From: CAG-841 sp963614875
GTDB lineage: Bacteria; Bacillota; Clostridia; Oscillospirales; CAG-272
Assembly: GCA_963614875.1 (NCBI GenBank)
Contig: CAVEFC010000007.1
Coordinates: 1 to 47,207 of the forward strand
Direction: 5' to 3'
DNA length: 47,207 nt
Made by a program: the position numbers and the translations under genes. Each line of letters starts with the position of its first letter. Position 1 is the stretch's first letter. The notes under the pieces are model-generated. The model was not told the DNA's origin and ran no database searches. It worked only from the letters and a program-made list of their open reading frames with translations. Shown here piece by piece: positions 32,697-40,299 of the stretch.

Positions 32697-32876
32697 ATGG
32701 AAAAAATCAAAATTACTCTTACAGGCAGCCTTATCGGTGCAAAACCCAACCAAAAAGCAACGGCAAAGTCACTCGGTCTGAGCAAGATCGGCGACGTAAC
32801 CGTTCAGAATAATGACGCTTCCGTTTTGGGTAAGGCAAAAATACTCGCTCACCTTATAAAGGTGGAAAACGTTTAA
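32697..32876 (+). CDS. rpmD: 50S ribosomal protein L30
   Basis: Small large-subunit protein. From ATG 32697 it is 59 residues: MEKIKITLTGSLIGAKPNQK, then KIGDVTVQNNDASVLGKA. An in-frame ATG at 32691 (two more residues) sits only 3-4 nt from the GAGGAGG, so 32697 with 9-nt spacing is preferred. The two starts cannot be separated by sequence alone. Confidence 0.93.
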   Translation: MEKIKITLTGSLIGAKPNQKATAKSLGLSKIGDVTVQNNDASVLGKAKILAHLIKVENV

Positions 32877-32932
32877 GCATTGGCAAAAATCAATGTATCG
32901 AAAAAATTCACAGTATAAGGAGGAAAACCCAA

Positions 32933-33373
32933 ATGAAGCTTAATGAACTCAGACCTGCTGAAGGCTCTGTAACGCCCGCATGGCGCAAAGGCAGAGGCAC
33001 AGGCTCCGGCAACGGAAAGACAGCAGGCAAAGGACATAAAGGTCAGAACGCAAGATCCGGCGGCGGTGTACGTCCGGGCTTTGAGGGCGGTCAGATCCCG
33101 CTTTACAGAAGACTTCCGAAAAGAGGCTTCCACAACAAGTTCGCAACCGAATATGCCATAGTAAATGTCAAAGCTCTTAACGCCTTTGAAAACGGAGCAA
33201 CGGTAACCGAAGACGATCTCGTCTCCGCTAAAATCGTTCGCAAGGCTCTTGACGGAGTCAAGATTCTCGGCCAGGGCGAGCTTACAAAGAAGCTCACGGT
33301 CAAGGTCAGCGCCTTTTCCGCTTCCGCAAAGGAAAAAATTGAGCAGGCAGGCGGAAAGTGCGAGGTGGTATAA
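32933..33373 (+). CDS. rplO: 50S ribosomal protein L15
   Basis: Late-assembly protein. The 146 residues contain LNELRPAEGSVTPAWRKGRG, a Gly/Arg-rich N-terminal extension (GSGNGKTAGKGHKGQNARSG) and GFEGGQIPLYRRLPKRGF. Its stop codon directly abuts the secY GTG. Confidence 0.97.
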   Translation: MKLNELRPAEGSVTPAWRKGRGTGSGNGKTAGKGHKGQNARSGGGVRPGFEGGQIPLYRRLPKRGFHNKFATEYAIVNVKALNAFENGATVTEDDLVSAKIVRKALDGVKILGQGELTKKLTVKVSAFSASAKEKIEQAGGKCEVV

Positions 33374-34729
33374 GTGCTTAAGACACTCAGAAACGCTTGG
33401 GCGATACCCGAGCTCCGCCAGAAGATGCTCTTTACGCTCTTCATTATTCTGCTGTACCGTATAGGTGCGGCAATCCCCGTTCCGTTTATAAATGCCGTCG
33501 GCCTTCAGGTCGCGGAAACCTACGGCTCGGGTTCAATATTCAGTTATCTCAACATTCTTTCCGGTGACGCTTTCTCCAAGGCAACGCTCTTTGCGCTTGC
33601 CGTATCGCCTTACATCACGGCGCAGATCGTAATTCAGCTTCTTGCTGTTGCGATTCCCGCCCTTGAAAAGCTTTCAAAGCAGGGCGAAGAAGGCAGAAAA
33701 AAGCTTGAAAGAATTACACGTTATCTCACGGTCGCGCTTGCTCTTGTAACCGCTTTCGGTTATTATCAGCTTCTCAGCTCGTCCACGATGACAAACGTAT
33801 ACGGCAACATCATAACACAGGGTTCGACAAAGTTTGAAACATTCTTTATCGCGGCTACGATAATTCTTTGCTACACGGCGGGCGCGTCGCTCATCATGTG
33901 GCTTGCGGAAAAGATCGACGAGCAGGGCATCGGCAACGGTATCTCGATGATACTCTTTGCAAACATTCTCTGCGGAGTTCCTTCCACAATATCGAACTTC
34001 TCGGCTCAGATAAACGAATACCTCGAAAAAGACAATTCCTATGTTGCGGTAGCCGTTGTGCTTTCCGTACTTGCGGTGGTTATGGTTCTTGCTTCCATCA
34101 TATTTATGGTTTATATGACGGACGCGGAAAGACGTATCCCCGTTCAGTATGCAAAGCGCGTTGTAGGCAGAAAAATGTACGGCGGTCAGAATTCAAACCT
34201 TCCGATAAAGCTGAATATGTCGGGCGTTATGCCTATCATCTTCGCTTCGACGATAGTTTCTCTCCCTGTAACAATCATTTATCTCTGCCAGCCTAAATCG
34301 GGCAGCTTCTGGGCGAAAGTACAGGACGCCCTTTCATCAGACAACTGGATTTACGCAGTCGTTTTATTCGTTCTGATTATTGCGTTCGCGTATTTCTATA
34401 TTGCGATTTCCTTCAACCCTGTTGAAGTTGCAAACAACCTTATGCAGCAGGGCGGATCGATCCCCGGCATTCGTCCCGGAAAGCCCACCGCTCAGTACAT
34501 TCAGAAGGTACTGAACAAAGTTGTGCTTATGGGCGCGTTCTTCCTCGGAATAATCGCGTGCGTACCGCTTGTGGTGAATATCATTTCGACAGAGATCTTC
34601 TCCGTCGGTATCGGTATCGTATCCTTCTCGGGATCGTCGCTTCTTATCGTTGTGGGCGTTGCGCTCGAAACGGTCAGAGATATGGAATCCCAGATGGCTA
34701 TGCGCCACTACAAAGGATTTTTGCAGTAA
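33374..34729 (+). CDS. secY: Preprotein translocase subunit SecY
   Basis: Core of the membrane protein-conducting channel. The 451 residues include RIGAAIPVPFIN at the first helix, ten membrane segments, MTDAERRIPVQYAKRVVGRK in the cytosolic loop and the C-terminal RHYKGF. GTG start immediately after the rplO stop. A hairpin lies between it and adk. Confidence 0.97.
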   Translation: MLKTLRNAWAIPELRQKMLFTLFIILLYRIGAAIPVPFINAVGLQVAETYGSGSIFSYLNILSGDAFSKATLFALAVSPYITAQIVIQLLAVAIPALEKLSKQGEEGRKKLERITRYLTVALALVTAFGYYQLLSSSTMTNVYGNIITQGSTKFETFFIAATIILCYTAGASLIMWLAEKIDEQGIGNGISMILFANILCGVPSTISNFSAQINEYLEKDNSYVAVAVVLSVLAVVMVLASIIFMVYMTDAERRIPVQYAKRVVGRKMYGGQNSNLPIKLNMSGVMPIIFASTIVSLPVTIIYLCQPKSGSFWAKVQDALSSDNWIYAVVLFVLIIAFAYFYIAISFNPVEVANNLMQQGGSIPGIRPGKPTAQYIQKVLNKVVLMGAFFLGIIACVPLVVNIISTEIFSVGIGIVSFSGSSLLIVVGVALETVRDMESQMAMRHYKGFLQ

Positions 34730-34743
34730 GAGAAATTTCGTGT

Positions 34744-34769
34744 TTCCCCGCCGCGCAGGCGGTGGGGAA
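34744..34769 (+). promoter_or_regulatory. GC-rich hairpin in the secY-adk gap
   Basis: TTCCCC-GCCGC, loop GCAG, GCGGT-GGGGAA; 11 continuous pairs including one G-U. No T-run follows. Possible mRNA processing, stability or partial termination site. Confidence 0.45.
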
Positions 34770-34810
34770 GCCCGTCATTTCATAAACCGTGATTTAAGGG
34801 AGGAAATGCT

Positions 34811-35452
34811 ATGAAACTTATGTTTTTGGGAGCTCCCGGCGCGGGCAAGGGCACGCAGGCGGAGATAGTTTCGGAAAAGTACAACATTCCGACGATCTCC
34901 ACGGGCGCATTGCTCCGTGAAGCTATGGCGAAGGGTACAGAGCTGGGAAAGTCCGCAAAGAGTTATATCGACGCGGGCAATCTTGTTCCGGACAGCGTTG
35001 TTATAGGTATAATCGAGCATCGTCTGAAAGAAGACGACTGCAAGGACGGTTTTATCCTTGACGGCTTTCCGAGAACGGTTCCTCAGGCGCAGGCGCTCGA
35101 CGCTATGGGCGTGAATATGGATCTCGTAATAAGCATTGAGGTTCCCGACGAAAAGATAGTGACGCGTATGGGCGGCAGACGCCTTTGCAAAAAGTGCGGA
35201 AGCACATACCACATTCTTTACAATCCGTCGGAAACCGAAGGAAAATGTGACAAGTGTGACGGTGAGCTTTACACCCGTGCGGACGATGTTCCGGAGGTTG
35301 TAAAGGAAAGACTCCACGTCTACCACGATCAGACAGAGCCGTTGAAGGATTATTATGCTTCAAAGGGCAAGCTGGTCACGGTGGAAGGTCAGGAGCAGGT
35401 AGCCGATACGACGGCGCTCACGCTTGCCGCTATTGAAAAATTCAGAGGTTAA
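34811..35452 (+). CDS. adk: Adenylate kinase (zinc LID type)
   Basis: Converts ATP + AMP to 2 ADP. The 213 residues show the P-loop GAPGAGKGTQ (7-16), LDGFPRTVPQAQAL (83-96) and a LID domain with Cys126, Cys129, Cys146 and Cys149, the Gram-positive zinc-binding variant. GGGAGG precedes the ATG; the map gene starts 6 nt after its stop. Confidence 0.97.
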   Translation: MKLMFLGAPGAGKGTQAEIVSEKYNIPTISTGALLREAMAKGTELGKSAKSYIDAGNLVPDSVVIGIIEHRLKEDDCKDGFILDGFPRTVPQAQALDAMGVNMDLVISIEVPDEKIVTRMGGRRLCKKCGSTYHILYNPSETEGKCDKCDGELYTRADDVPEVVKERLHVYHDQTEPLKDYYASKGKLVTVEGQEQVADTTALTLAAIEKFRG

Positions 35453-35458
35453 TTACCT

Positions 35459-36211
35459 ATGATATCAATTAAAAACAGCGAACAGCTGGCATTGATGCGA
35501 AAAGCCGGCAGAATAACGGGAGAAGCGATCCTTACGGCGCGCGACCATATAAGAGAAGGCGTTACCACGGCTTATCTTGATACGGTGATACGCGAGTTTA
35601 TCGAACGCTGTGGGGCAAGACCCACGTTTCTCGGTTACGGCGGCTTTCCGGGCAGCGCGTGCATCAGCATAAACGATGAAGTCATTCACGGAATACCGAG
35701 CAGACATCGTGTGCTCCGCGAGGGCGATATCGTTAAAATAGATGTGGGCGCCTGCTACCGAGGCTTCAATGGCGACAGCGCAAATACTTTTGCGGTGGGA
35801 AAAATATCAGATAAGGCGCAAGCCCTGATTGACGCAACCCGCGAAAGCTTTTACCGCGGTGTCGCAATGGCAAGAAACGGCGCGAGAATAGGTGATATCG
35901 GCGCCGAAATCTGCGGTTATGCAACGTCGCTCGGATACGGAGTAATCCGTCAATACGTTGGTCACGGCGTGGGCAGAGAGCTTCATGAGGACCCCGAAGT
36001 TCCTAATTTCGGAACGCGCGGCAGAGGTTCGAGGCTTTTCTCCGGTATGACGATTGCAATAGAACCGATGATAACAGCAGGCAGTCACGAGGTGAGAGTG
36101 CTTGATAACGATTGGACGGTAGTAACCATTGACGGTTCGCTTTCCGCTCATTACGAGCACACCGTTGCAATAACCGACGGCGAGCCTGAGCTTCTTACAA
36201 AAGTTGAATGA
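35459..36211 (+). CDS. map: Type I methionine aminopeptidase
   Basis: Removes the initiator methionine from nascent proteins. The 250 residues carry the dimetal pita-bread ligands within KIDVGACYRGFNGDSANTF, YVGHGVGRELHEDPEVPN and IAIEPMI, and near the end YEHTVAITD. The ribosome site is weak (AGAGG, 12 nt upstream), so translation may be coupled to adk. Confidence 0.96.
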   Translation: MISIKNSEQLALMRKAGRITGEAILTARDHIREGVTTAYLDTVIREFIERCGARPTFLGYGGFPGSACISINDEVIHGIPSRHRVLREGDIVKIDVGACYRGFNGDSANTFAVGKISDKAQALIDATRESFYRGVAMARNGARIGDIGAEICGYATSLGYGVIRQYVGHGVGRELHEDPEVPNFGTRGRGSRLFSGMTIAIEPMITAGSHEVRVLDNDWTVVTIDGSLSAHYEHTVAITDGEPELLTKVE

Positions 36212-36232
36212 CTACATTTCAGGAGGAAATCG

Positions 36233-36469
36233 ATGCCAAAAGACGATGTTATAGAATTTGAGGGTACGGTTGTTGAGGCTATGCCGAACACGACCTTCAA
36301 GGTCAAGCTCCCGAACGGTCATATTGTGACCGCACAGCTTTCGGGAAAACTCAGAATGAACTATATCAGAATCGTGCCGGGAGACCGTGTCACGATAGAG
36401 GTTTCCATTTACGACCTCAACAAAGGTCGCATCACATGGAGACTTCCAAGCGAAAATAATCAAAGCTGA
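36233..36469 (+). CDS. infA: Translation initiation factor IF-1
   Basis: Binds the ribosomal A site during initiation. The 78 residues form an OB fold: EFEGTVVEAMPNTTFKVKLP, SGKLRMNYIRIVPGDRV and GRITWRLP. CAGGAGG precedes the ATG. The KOW protein gene often found between map and infA in Clostridia is absent. Confidence 0.97.
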   Translation: MPKDDVIEFEGTVVEAMPNTTFKVKLPNGHIVTAQLSGKLRMNYIRIVPGDRVTIEVSIYDLNKGRITWRLPSENNQS

Positions 36470-36487
36470 AAGGAAAGGTAATATACA

Positions 36488-36601
36488 ATGAAAGTAAAAC
36501 CTTCCGTTAAGAAAATTTGCTCAAAATGCAAAATAATCAAAAGAAACGGCAACGTAATGGTAATCTGCGAAAACCCCAAGCACAAGCAAAGACAGGGTTA
36601 A
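36488..36601 (+). CDS. rpmJ: 50S ribosomal protein L36 (zinc type)
   Basis: A 37-residue protein reading MKVKPSVKKICSKCKIIKR, then NGNVMVICENPKHKQRQG. Cys11, Cys14, Cys27 and His32 form the zinc ribbon, so this is the C+ form. AAAGGAAAGG lies upstream. It sits in its usual place between infA and rpsM. Confidence 0.97.
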   Translation: MKVKPSVKKICSKCKIIKRNGNVMVICENPKHKQRQG

Positions 36602-36624
36602 GCAGGAAAGGGGAGGTATAATAA

Positions 36625-36993
36625 ATGGCTCGTATAGCTGGCGTTGAACTTCCGAACCAGAAGAGAGTTGAGATCGGTCTCACATATATCTACGGTATCG
36701 GAAGAACAACATCAAATCAGATCCTCGCTAAAACAGGAATCGATCCCGATGTCCGCTGCAAGGATCTTACAGAAGATGACGTTTCAAAGCTCCGCGACGA
36801 AATCGAAAATTCCCACAAGGTTGAGGGTGCTCTTCGCAGTGAAGTGGCTCTTGACATAAAGAGAATGGTCGAAATCGGTTGCTATCGCGGCGTCAGACAC
36901 AGAAAAGGCTTGCCCGTCCGCGGTCAGAGAACAAAGACGAACGCGAGAACAAGAAAAGGTAAAGCCAAGACGATCGCGAATAAGAAGAAATAA
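36625..36993 (+). CDS. rpsM: 30S ribosomal protein S13
   Basis: Head protein contacting tRNA and the L5 bridge. The 122 residues begin MARIAGVELPNQKRVEIGLT and hold IYGIGRTTSNQIL and CYRGVRHRKGLPVRGQRT, with the basic C-terminal tail. GGGGAGG upstream. Confidence 0.97.
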   Translation: MARIAGVELPNQKRVEIGLTYIYGIGRTTSNQILAKTGIDPDVRCKDLTEDDVSKLRDEIENSHKVEGALRSEVALDIKRMVEIGCYRGVRHRKGLPVRGQRTKTNARTRKGKAKTIANKKK

Positions 36994-37007
36994 GGAGTGA
37001 CGAACAG

Positions 37008-37406
37008 ATGGCTAAAACAGTAGCAAAAAAGGCAGTCAAAAAGCGCCGCGAACGTAAGAACGTCGAAAAAGGCGCAGTTCACATCCGTGCGACATACAAC
37101 AACACAATCGTTACCATAACAGATACGAACGGAAACGCAGTATCGTGGGCTTCCGCCGGCGAGCTCGGCTTCAGAGGTTCGAGAAAGTCTACCGCTTTCG
37201 CAGCTCAGATGGCTGCCGAAACAGCAGGCAAGATAGCTGTTGATAACGGAATGAAGAGTGTTGAGGTTTACGTCAAGGGACCCGGTCAGGGCAGAGAATC
37301 CGCTATCCGCGCTCTCTCCACCGTAGGTCTTGAAGTAACGCTTATCCGTGACGTAACGCCTGTTCCGCACAACGGATGCAGACCGCCCAAGATCAGACGT
37401 GTCTGA
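37008..37406 (+). CDS. rpsK: 30S ribosomal protein S11
   Basis: Platform protein near the E site. The 132 residues show HIRATYNNTIVTITD, SWASAGELGFRGSRKSTAFA and the C-terminal PVPHNGCRPPKIRRV. Standard length; GGAGTGA precedes the ATG. Confidence 0.97.
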   Translation: MAKTVAKKAVKKRRERKNVEKGAVHIRATYNNTIVTITDTNGNAVSWASAGELGFRGSRKSTAFAAQMAAETAGKIAVDNGMKSVEVYVKGPGQGRESAIRALSTVGLEVTLIRDVTPVPHNGCRPPKIRRV

Positions 37407-37432
37407 AATAATTATTGGAGGTACTATACACT

Positions 37433-38062
37433 ATGGCAAGATATACAGGTCCTGTGTGCAGAATGTGCCGCAGAGAAGGCACCAAGCTCTTTCTTAAGGG
37501 CGAACGCTGCCTGACTGATAAGTGCCCCGTAACTCGCCGCGGAACAGCTCCCGGTCAGCACGGCGCAGCACAGGTTAAAAAAGGCAAAGAGTACTATATG
37601 CAGCTTCGTGAGAAGCAGAAGGCTAAAAGATACTACGGCGTTCTTGAAAAGCAGTTCAGAGCATATTATGATATGGCTGCCAAAAAAGAAGGTCAGACAG
37701 GTGAAAATCTTCTTTGCCTCCTTGAAAGACGTTTTGATAACGTTGTTTACAGAATGGGACTTGCTGAAAGCCGCAAGGAAGCAAGACAGCTCGTTCTTCA
37801 TTCACACTTCACGATCAACGGAAAGAAAGCGGACATTCCTTCTATCATAGTAAAGAAGGGTGACGTTATCGCTCTCAGCGATTCCTCCCGCGATTCCGAA
37901 AAGATCAAATCCCTGCTTGAGCTTATGGATAACAAAGTATTCCCGAGCTGGCTTGACGTCGATAAAGCAAATGCTAAGGCAACGGTTGCAAATCTTCCCA
38001 CAAGAGAAGACGTTGATTTTCCGTTCCAGGAGCATCTCATCGTCGAGTTGTACTCCAAGTAA
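37433..38062 (+). CDS. rpsD: 30S ribosomal protein S4 (zinc form)
   Basis: Assembly initiator for the 30S 5' domain and a known autoregulator. The 209 residues start MARYTGPVCRMCRREGTKL with Cys9, Cys12, Cys26 and Cys31 as a likely zinc site. The S4 RNA-binding domain follows (ERRFDNVVYRMGLAESRKEA). ATG 37433 is supported by TGGAGG and the family start; an upstream ATG at 37415 is in frame but precedes that site. Confidence 0.97.
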   Translation: MARYTGPVCRMCRREGTKLFLKGERCLTDKCPVTRRGTAPGQHGAAQVKKGKEYYMQLREKQKAKRYYGVLEKQFRAYYDMAAKKEGQTGENLLCLLERRFDNVVYRMGLAESRKEARQLVLHSHFTINGKKADIPSIIVKKGDVIALSDSSRDSEKIKSLLELMDNKVFPSWLDVDKANAKATVANLPTREDVDFPFQEHLIVELYSK

Positions 38063-38076
38063 TAATTTGCCTCCGA

Positions 38077-38142
38077 CGCCGCACTGCGACGCGGAAATCC
38101 GCAGACGCAGGCGGTGCCGCAACAGAATGCACTGCAAGTGCA
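38077..38142 (+). promoter_or_regulatory. Hairpin pair in the rpsD-rpoA gap
   Basis: H1 (38077-38116): CGCCGC/GCGGTG, CTGCG/CGCAG and GCGG/CCGC stacked on an AAAT loop, about 15 pairs. H2 (38128-38142): TGCACT, GCA, AGTGCA, perfect, followed by an A-rich stretch. The pair ends about 13 nt before the rpoA ribosome site. Control by S4, encoded just upstream, is a possibility only. Confidence 0.5.
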
Positions 38143-38168
38143 TAAAAAATTTACAGGAGGGTTAATCA

Positions 38169-39134
38169 ATGATCGAGATAGAAAAGCCGAATATAACAGC
38201 TTTTGACACAAGCGATGACGGCAGGAGCGGAACATTTGTTGTTGAGCCGCTTAAACGCGGTTACGGAACAACACTTGGCAACTCTCTCCGCAGAGTGCTT
38301 CTCAGCTCGCTTCCCGGCGTAGCCGTTGTAAGCATACGCATCAGCGGTGGCGGCAAGGATGTTCTTCACGAAATATCCACCGTTCCCGGCGTGAAAGAGG
38401 ACGTTTGCGAAATCGTTCTCAACGTCAAGGGCATCACGGCAAAGCTCTTTTCAAATTCGGCAAAGACGGTATCTATCGATGTAACGGGCGCATGCGATGT
38501 TACAGCGGGAGATATTATGTGTGACGACGAATTGCAGATTCTTAACCCTGAGCATCATATAGCTACGGTAAGCGAAGGTGTGCGTTTCCATATGGATCTC
38601 ACCTTTGATCACGGCTCGGGCTATGTATCTCAGGAAAAAAACAAGCAGGATTATTCATCAGGTCAGCTTGGTGTGATTTTCGTCGATTCGATTTTCACCC
38701 CGGTCTATAATGTCAACTACACCGTTGAAAATACGCGCGTAGGCAACAGTATAGATTTTGACAAACTCACAATCAACGTGCTGACGAACGGTACGATTTC
38801 CGCAAAGGAAGCCGTTTCGCTCGGAGCCAAGATACTCAACGAACATCTCAATCTCTTTGTCGACCTTTCGGAAGAAGCAAAGAGAGCGGAGATAATGGTT
38901 GAACGCGAAGAAACCAAGAAAGAAAAAGTACTTGAGATGACCATTGAGGAGCTTGACCTGTCCGTTCGTAGCTTCAACTGCTTGAAGCGCGCGGGCATCG
39001 ATACGGTCGAGGATCTGACAAGCAAAACCGAAGAGGATATGATAAAGGTCAGAAACCTCGGCAAAAAATCGCTCGAAGAAGTCATCCAGAAACTCCATTC
39101 GCTCGGACTTACCTTGCGGAAGGAAGAGGACTGA
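38169..39134 (+). CDS. rpoA: DNA-directed RNA polymerase alpha subunit
   Basis: Scaffold of RNA polymerase. The 321 residues show the N-terminal assembly domain (PLKRGYGTTLGNSLRRVLL), a linker and the alpha-CTD that binds UP elements and activators (ELDLSVRSFNCLKRAGI, VRNLGKKSLEEV). AGGAGGG precedes the ATG. Lies between rpsD and rplQ as in nearly all Firmicutes. Confidence 0.97.
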   Translation: MIEIEKPNITAFDTSDDGRSGTFVVEPLKRGYGTTLGNSLRRVLLSSLPGVAVVSIRISGGGKDVLHEISTVPGVKEDVCEIVLNVKGITAKLFSNSAKTVSIDVTGACDVTAGDIMCDDELQILNPEHHIATVSEGVRFHMDLTFDHGSGYVSQEKNKQDYSSGQLGVIFVDSIFTPVYNVNYTVENTRVGNSIDFDKLTINVLTNGTISAKEAVSLGAKILNEHLNLFVDLSEEAKRAEIMVEREETKKEKVLEMTIEELDLSVRSFNCLKRAGIDTVEDLTSKTEEDMIKVRNLGKKSLEEVIQKLHSLGLTLRKEED

Positions 39135-39207
39135 TTTCTTTGTGAATTACAAAAGCTGCACATGCTGAAATCCTTATGAAAAATAGGGAAAAAGGAGGAA
39201 AAACAAC

Positions 39208-39549
39208 ATGCCCGGAACCAGAAAACTCGGCAGAGTGACCGCGCACAGAAACGCGATGCTTCGCGGAATGGTCACCTATCTTTTGGAAAACGGTTCGATA
39301 GAAACAACTCTTACAAGAGCTAAAGAAGTAAGATGCATGGCTGAAAAAATGATAACGCTCGGCAAGACGAACACTCTTGCTTCGCGCCGCCAGGCTCTTG
39401 CATACATCACAAAAGAAGATGTTGTAAAGAAGCTCTTTGACGAGATCGCTCCCGCATATTCCGATAGAAACGGCGGTTATACAGCTATTTACAAGCTCGG
39501 ACCCCGTCGCGGTGATGCTGCCGAAATGGCACTTATAAAACTTGTATAA
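39208..39549 (+). CDS. rplQ: 50S ribosomal protein L17
   Basis: Tunnel-exit protein closing the alpha operon. The 113 residues start PGTRKLGRVTAHRNAMLRGM and end GPRRGDAAEMALIKLV. AAGGAGG upstream; a terminator begins 20 nt after the stop. Confidence 0.97.
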   Translation: MPGTRKLGRVTAHRNAMLRGMVTYLLENGSIETTLTRAKEVRCMAEKMITLGKTNTLASRRQALAYITKEDVVKKLFDEIAPAYSDRNGGYTAIYKLGPRRGDAAEMALIKLV

Positions 39550-39568
39550 ATCATATAAGTAAATAAAA

Positions 39569-39600
39569 AAAACCAAGCTCCTTTTCGGAGCTTGGTTTTT
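39569..39600. terminator. Bidirectional terminator between rplQ and the XRE gene
   Basis: AAAACCAAGCTCC pairs with GGAGCTTGGTTTT around a five-base loop. An A-run precedes and a T-run follows, so it serves both the ribosomal operon and the convergent XRE gene. Confidence 0.92.
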
Positions 39601-39814
39601 ATTTGTTTCTTTTCGGATTGTCTGTTTGCGAAAGAAGAAAGTCGATTGAAACATGGTGATAATCCGCAAGCTTTATAAGTATATCGGTGGGGATATCAAG
39701 CTCGCCGCGCTCATAATTGCTGTAAACACGCTGACTGCATGAAAGTATTTCGCTCAACTGCTTCTGGGTGATGTCTTTGTCTTCTCGAAGACTTCGTATT
39801 CGGGGAAAAAGCAT
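39599..39814 (-). CDS. XRE-family transcriptional regulator
   Basis: A 71-residue single-domain DNA-binding protein. The helix-turn-helix spans about residues 15-38 (ITQKQLSEILSCSQRVYSNY), typical of Cro/CI-type HTH_3 repressors. There is no sensor domain. A ribosome site (AGAGGTG) precedes the ATG. The gene points away from two tandem palindromes and a sigma-A promoter (39842-39888), so it probably binds them, repressing itself and the divergent transcript. Binding is inferred from position. Confidence 0.9.
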   Translation of the reverse strand: MLFPRIRSLREDKDITQKQLSEILSCSQRVYSNYERGELDIPTDILIKLADYHHVSIDFLLSQTDNPKRNK

Positions 39815-39841
39815 ATAATATCACCTCTTTCCAATTCTATC

Positions 39842-39888
39842 ATAGCGGAAAATCCGCTATTGACATTTAGCGTATTATCCGCTATAAT
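39842..39888 (+). promoter_or_regulatory. Tandem operators overlapping a perfect sigma-A promoter
   Basis: -35 TTGACA (39860-39865), 17 bp, -10 TATAAT (39883-39888). Operator 1, ATAGCGGAAAATCCGCTAT (39842-39860), is a perfect palindrome ending on the first base of the -35. Operator 2, TAGCGTATTATCCGCTA (39868-39884), matches operator 1 at 14 of 17 positions, lies in the spacer and overlaps the -10; the two are 25 bp apart. This arrangement is typical of a repressor-controlled promoter. The divergent XRE gene begins 28 nt to the left. Confidence 0.8.
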
Positions 39889-39894
39889 GATATA

Positions 39895-40070
39895 CAGACA
39901 TCACTCAGCCGTTCCACACGCTGAATTTCTGCGAAGATTTAGGTATCTGCGCGAAGATGGCTAAAGCATCCGTGGTCAATGACGTTTCCCCCGAACGTGA
40001 TTTTCTTTCGGTGGCTCCGGTCGCGCAGATTCCCAAATCCTCGGAGAGATGACTTCCGGCGGGTTTGTTT
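39895..40070 (+). ncRNA. Candidate rod-shaped structured RNA
   Basis: Downstream of the consensus promoter, arms 39933-39954 and 40021-40042 are complementary at 19 of 22 positions, including an unbroken 10-bp ATCTGCGCGA/TCGCGCAGAT helix. An apical ACGTT/AACGT hairpin (around 39982-39998) lies inside, with a bubble between. A hairpin (CCTCGGA / TCCGGcGG) followed by a T-run (to 40080) could terminate it. The shape recalls 6S RNA, but I cannot assign a family. It could instead be a palindromic repetitive element. No convincing protein frame with a ribosome site exists in it. Confidence 0.45.
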
Positions 40071-40072
40071 TT

Positions 40073-40156
40073 TTATTTTTTGCGTCCTTTTCTGCCGAAC
40101 AGCTTTTTAAGCAGGGGAGAGAGAAATTTAGGAGATTTAAGAACTATTATTTTCAT
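40073..40156 (-). CDS. spoVM: Stage V sporulation protein M (27 residues)
   Basis: A tiny amphipathic-helix protein that, in B. subtilis, recognises the convex forespore membrane and anchors the coat ATPase SpoIVA. The chain reads MKIIVLKSPKFLSPLLKK, then LFGRKGRKK. Met1, Lys2, Lys7, Pro9, Lys10, Phe11, Leu12 and a Gly near position 21 match the B. subtilis 26-residue protein; Pro9 is functionally critical there. AAGGAGC lies 8 nt upstream of the ATG. A weak sigma-E-like promoter (GCATAAT, 13 bp, CATTATAA) precedes it. The T-run of the convergent RNA candidate overlaps its 3' end. Confidence 0.85.
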   Translation of the reverse strand: MKIIVLKSPKFLSPLLKKLFGRKGRKK

Positions 40157-40247
40157 TTCGGAAGCTCCTTTGAAGGCTTATAATGCGTTTCAGTTTATAT
40201 TATGCGCGGAAAATGCGCCGCGTTACCCGAAAAATATAAAAAAAGTA

Positions 40248-40276
40248 TTGCAATTCACTTATTATTATGATATAAT
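40248..40276 (+). promoter_or_regulatory. Sigma-A promoter of the rimP-nusA-infB operon
   Basis: -35 TTGCAA (40248-40253), exactly 17 bp, -10 TATAAT (40271-40276). Confidence 0.82.
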
Positions 40277-40299
40277 ATTCTAAGAATAATGAAAGGACA

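Noticed and set aside
39843..39884. CRISPR-like interpretation of the tandem 17-bp repeats
   Set aside because: Only two units, palindromic, with no conserved-length spacers, and they overlap promoter elements. Operator sites explain them.
39957..40052. 31-codon plus-strand frame inside the structured RNA candidate
   Set aside because: It starts with ATG but has no ribosome site, and its sequence is forced by the inverted-repeat arms. No homologue is recognised; a structural explanation fits better.
39895..40070. Assigning the structured RNA as SRP RNA, tmRNA, RNase P RNA or a T-box leader
   Set aside because: The hallmark conserved segments of those RNAs (for example the T-box AGGGTGG motif or the SRP GGAA-loop region) are not present. 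6S RNA remains only a shape resemblance.
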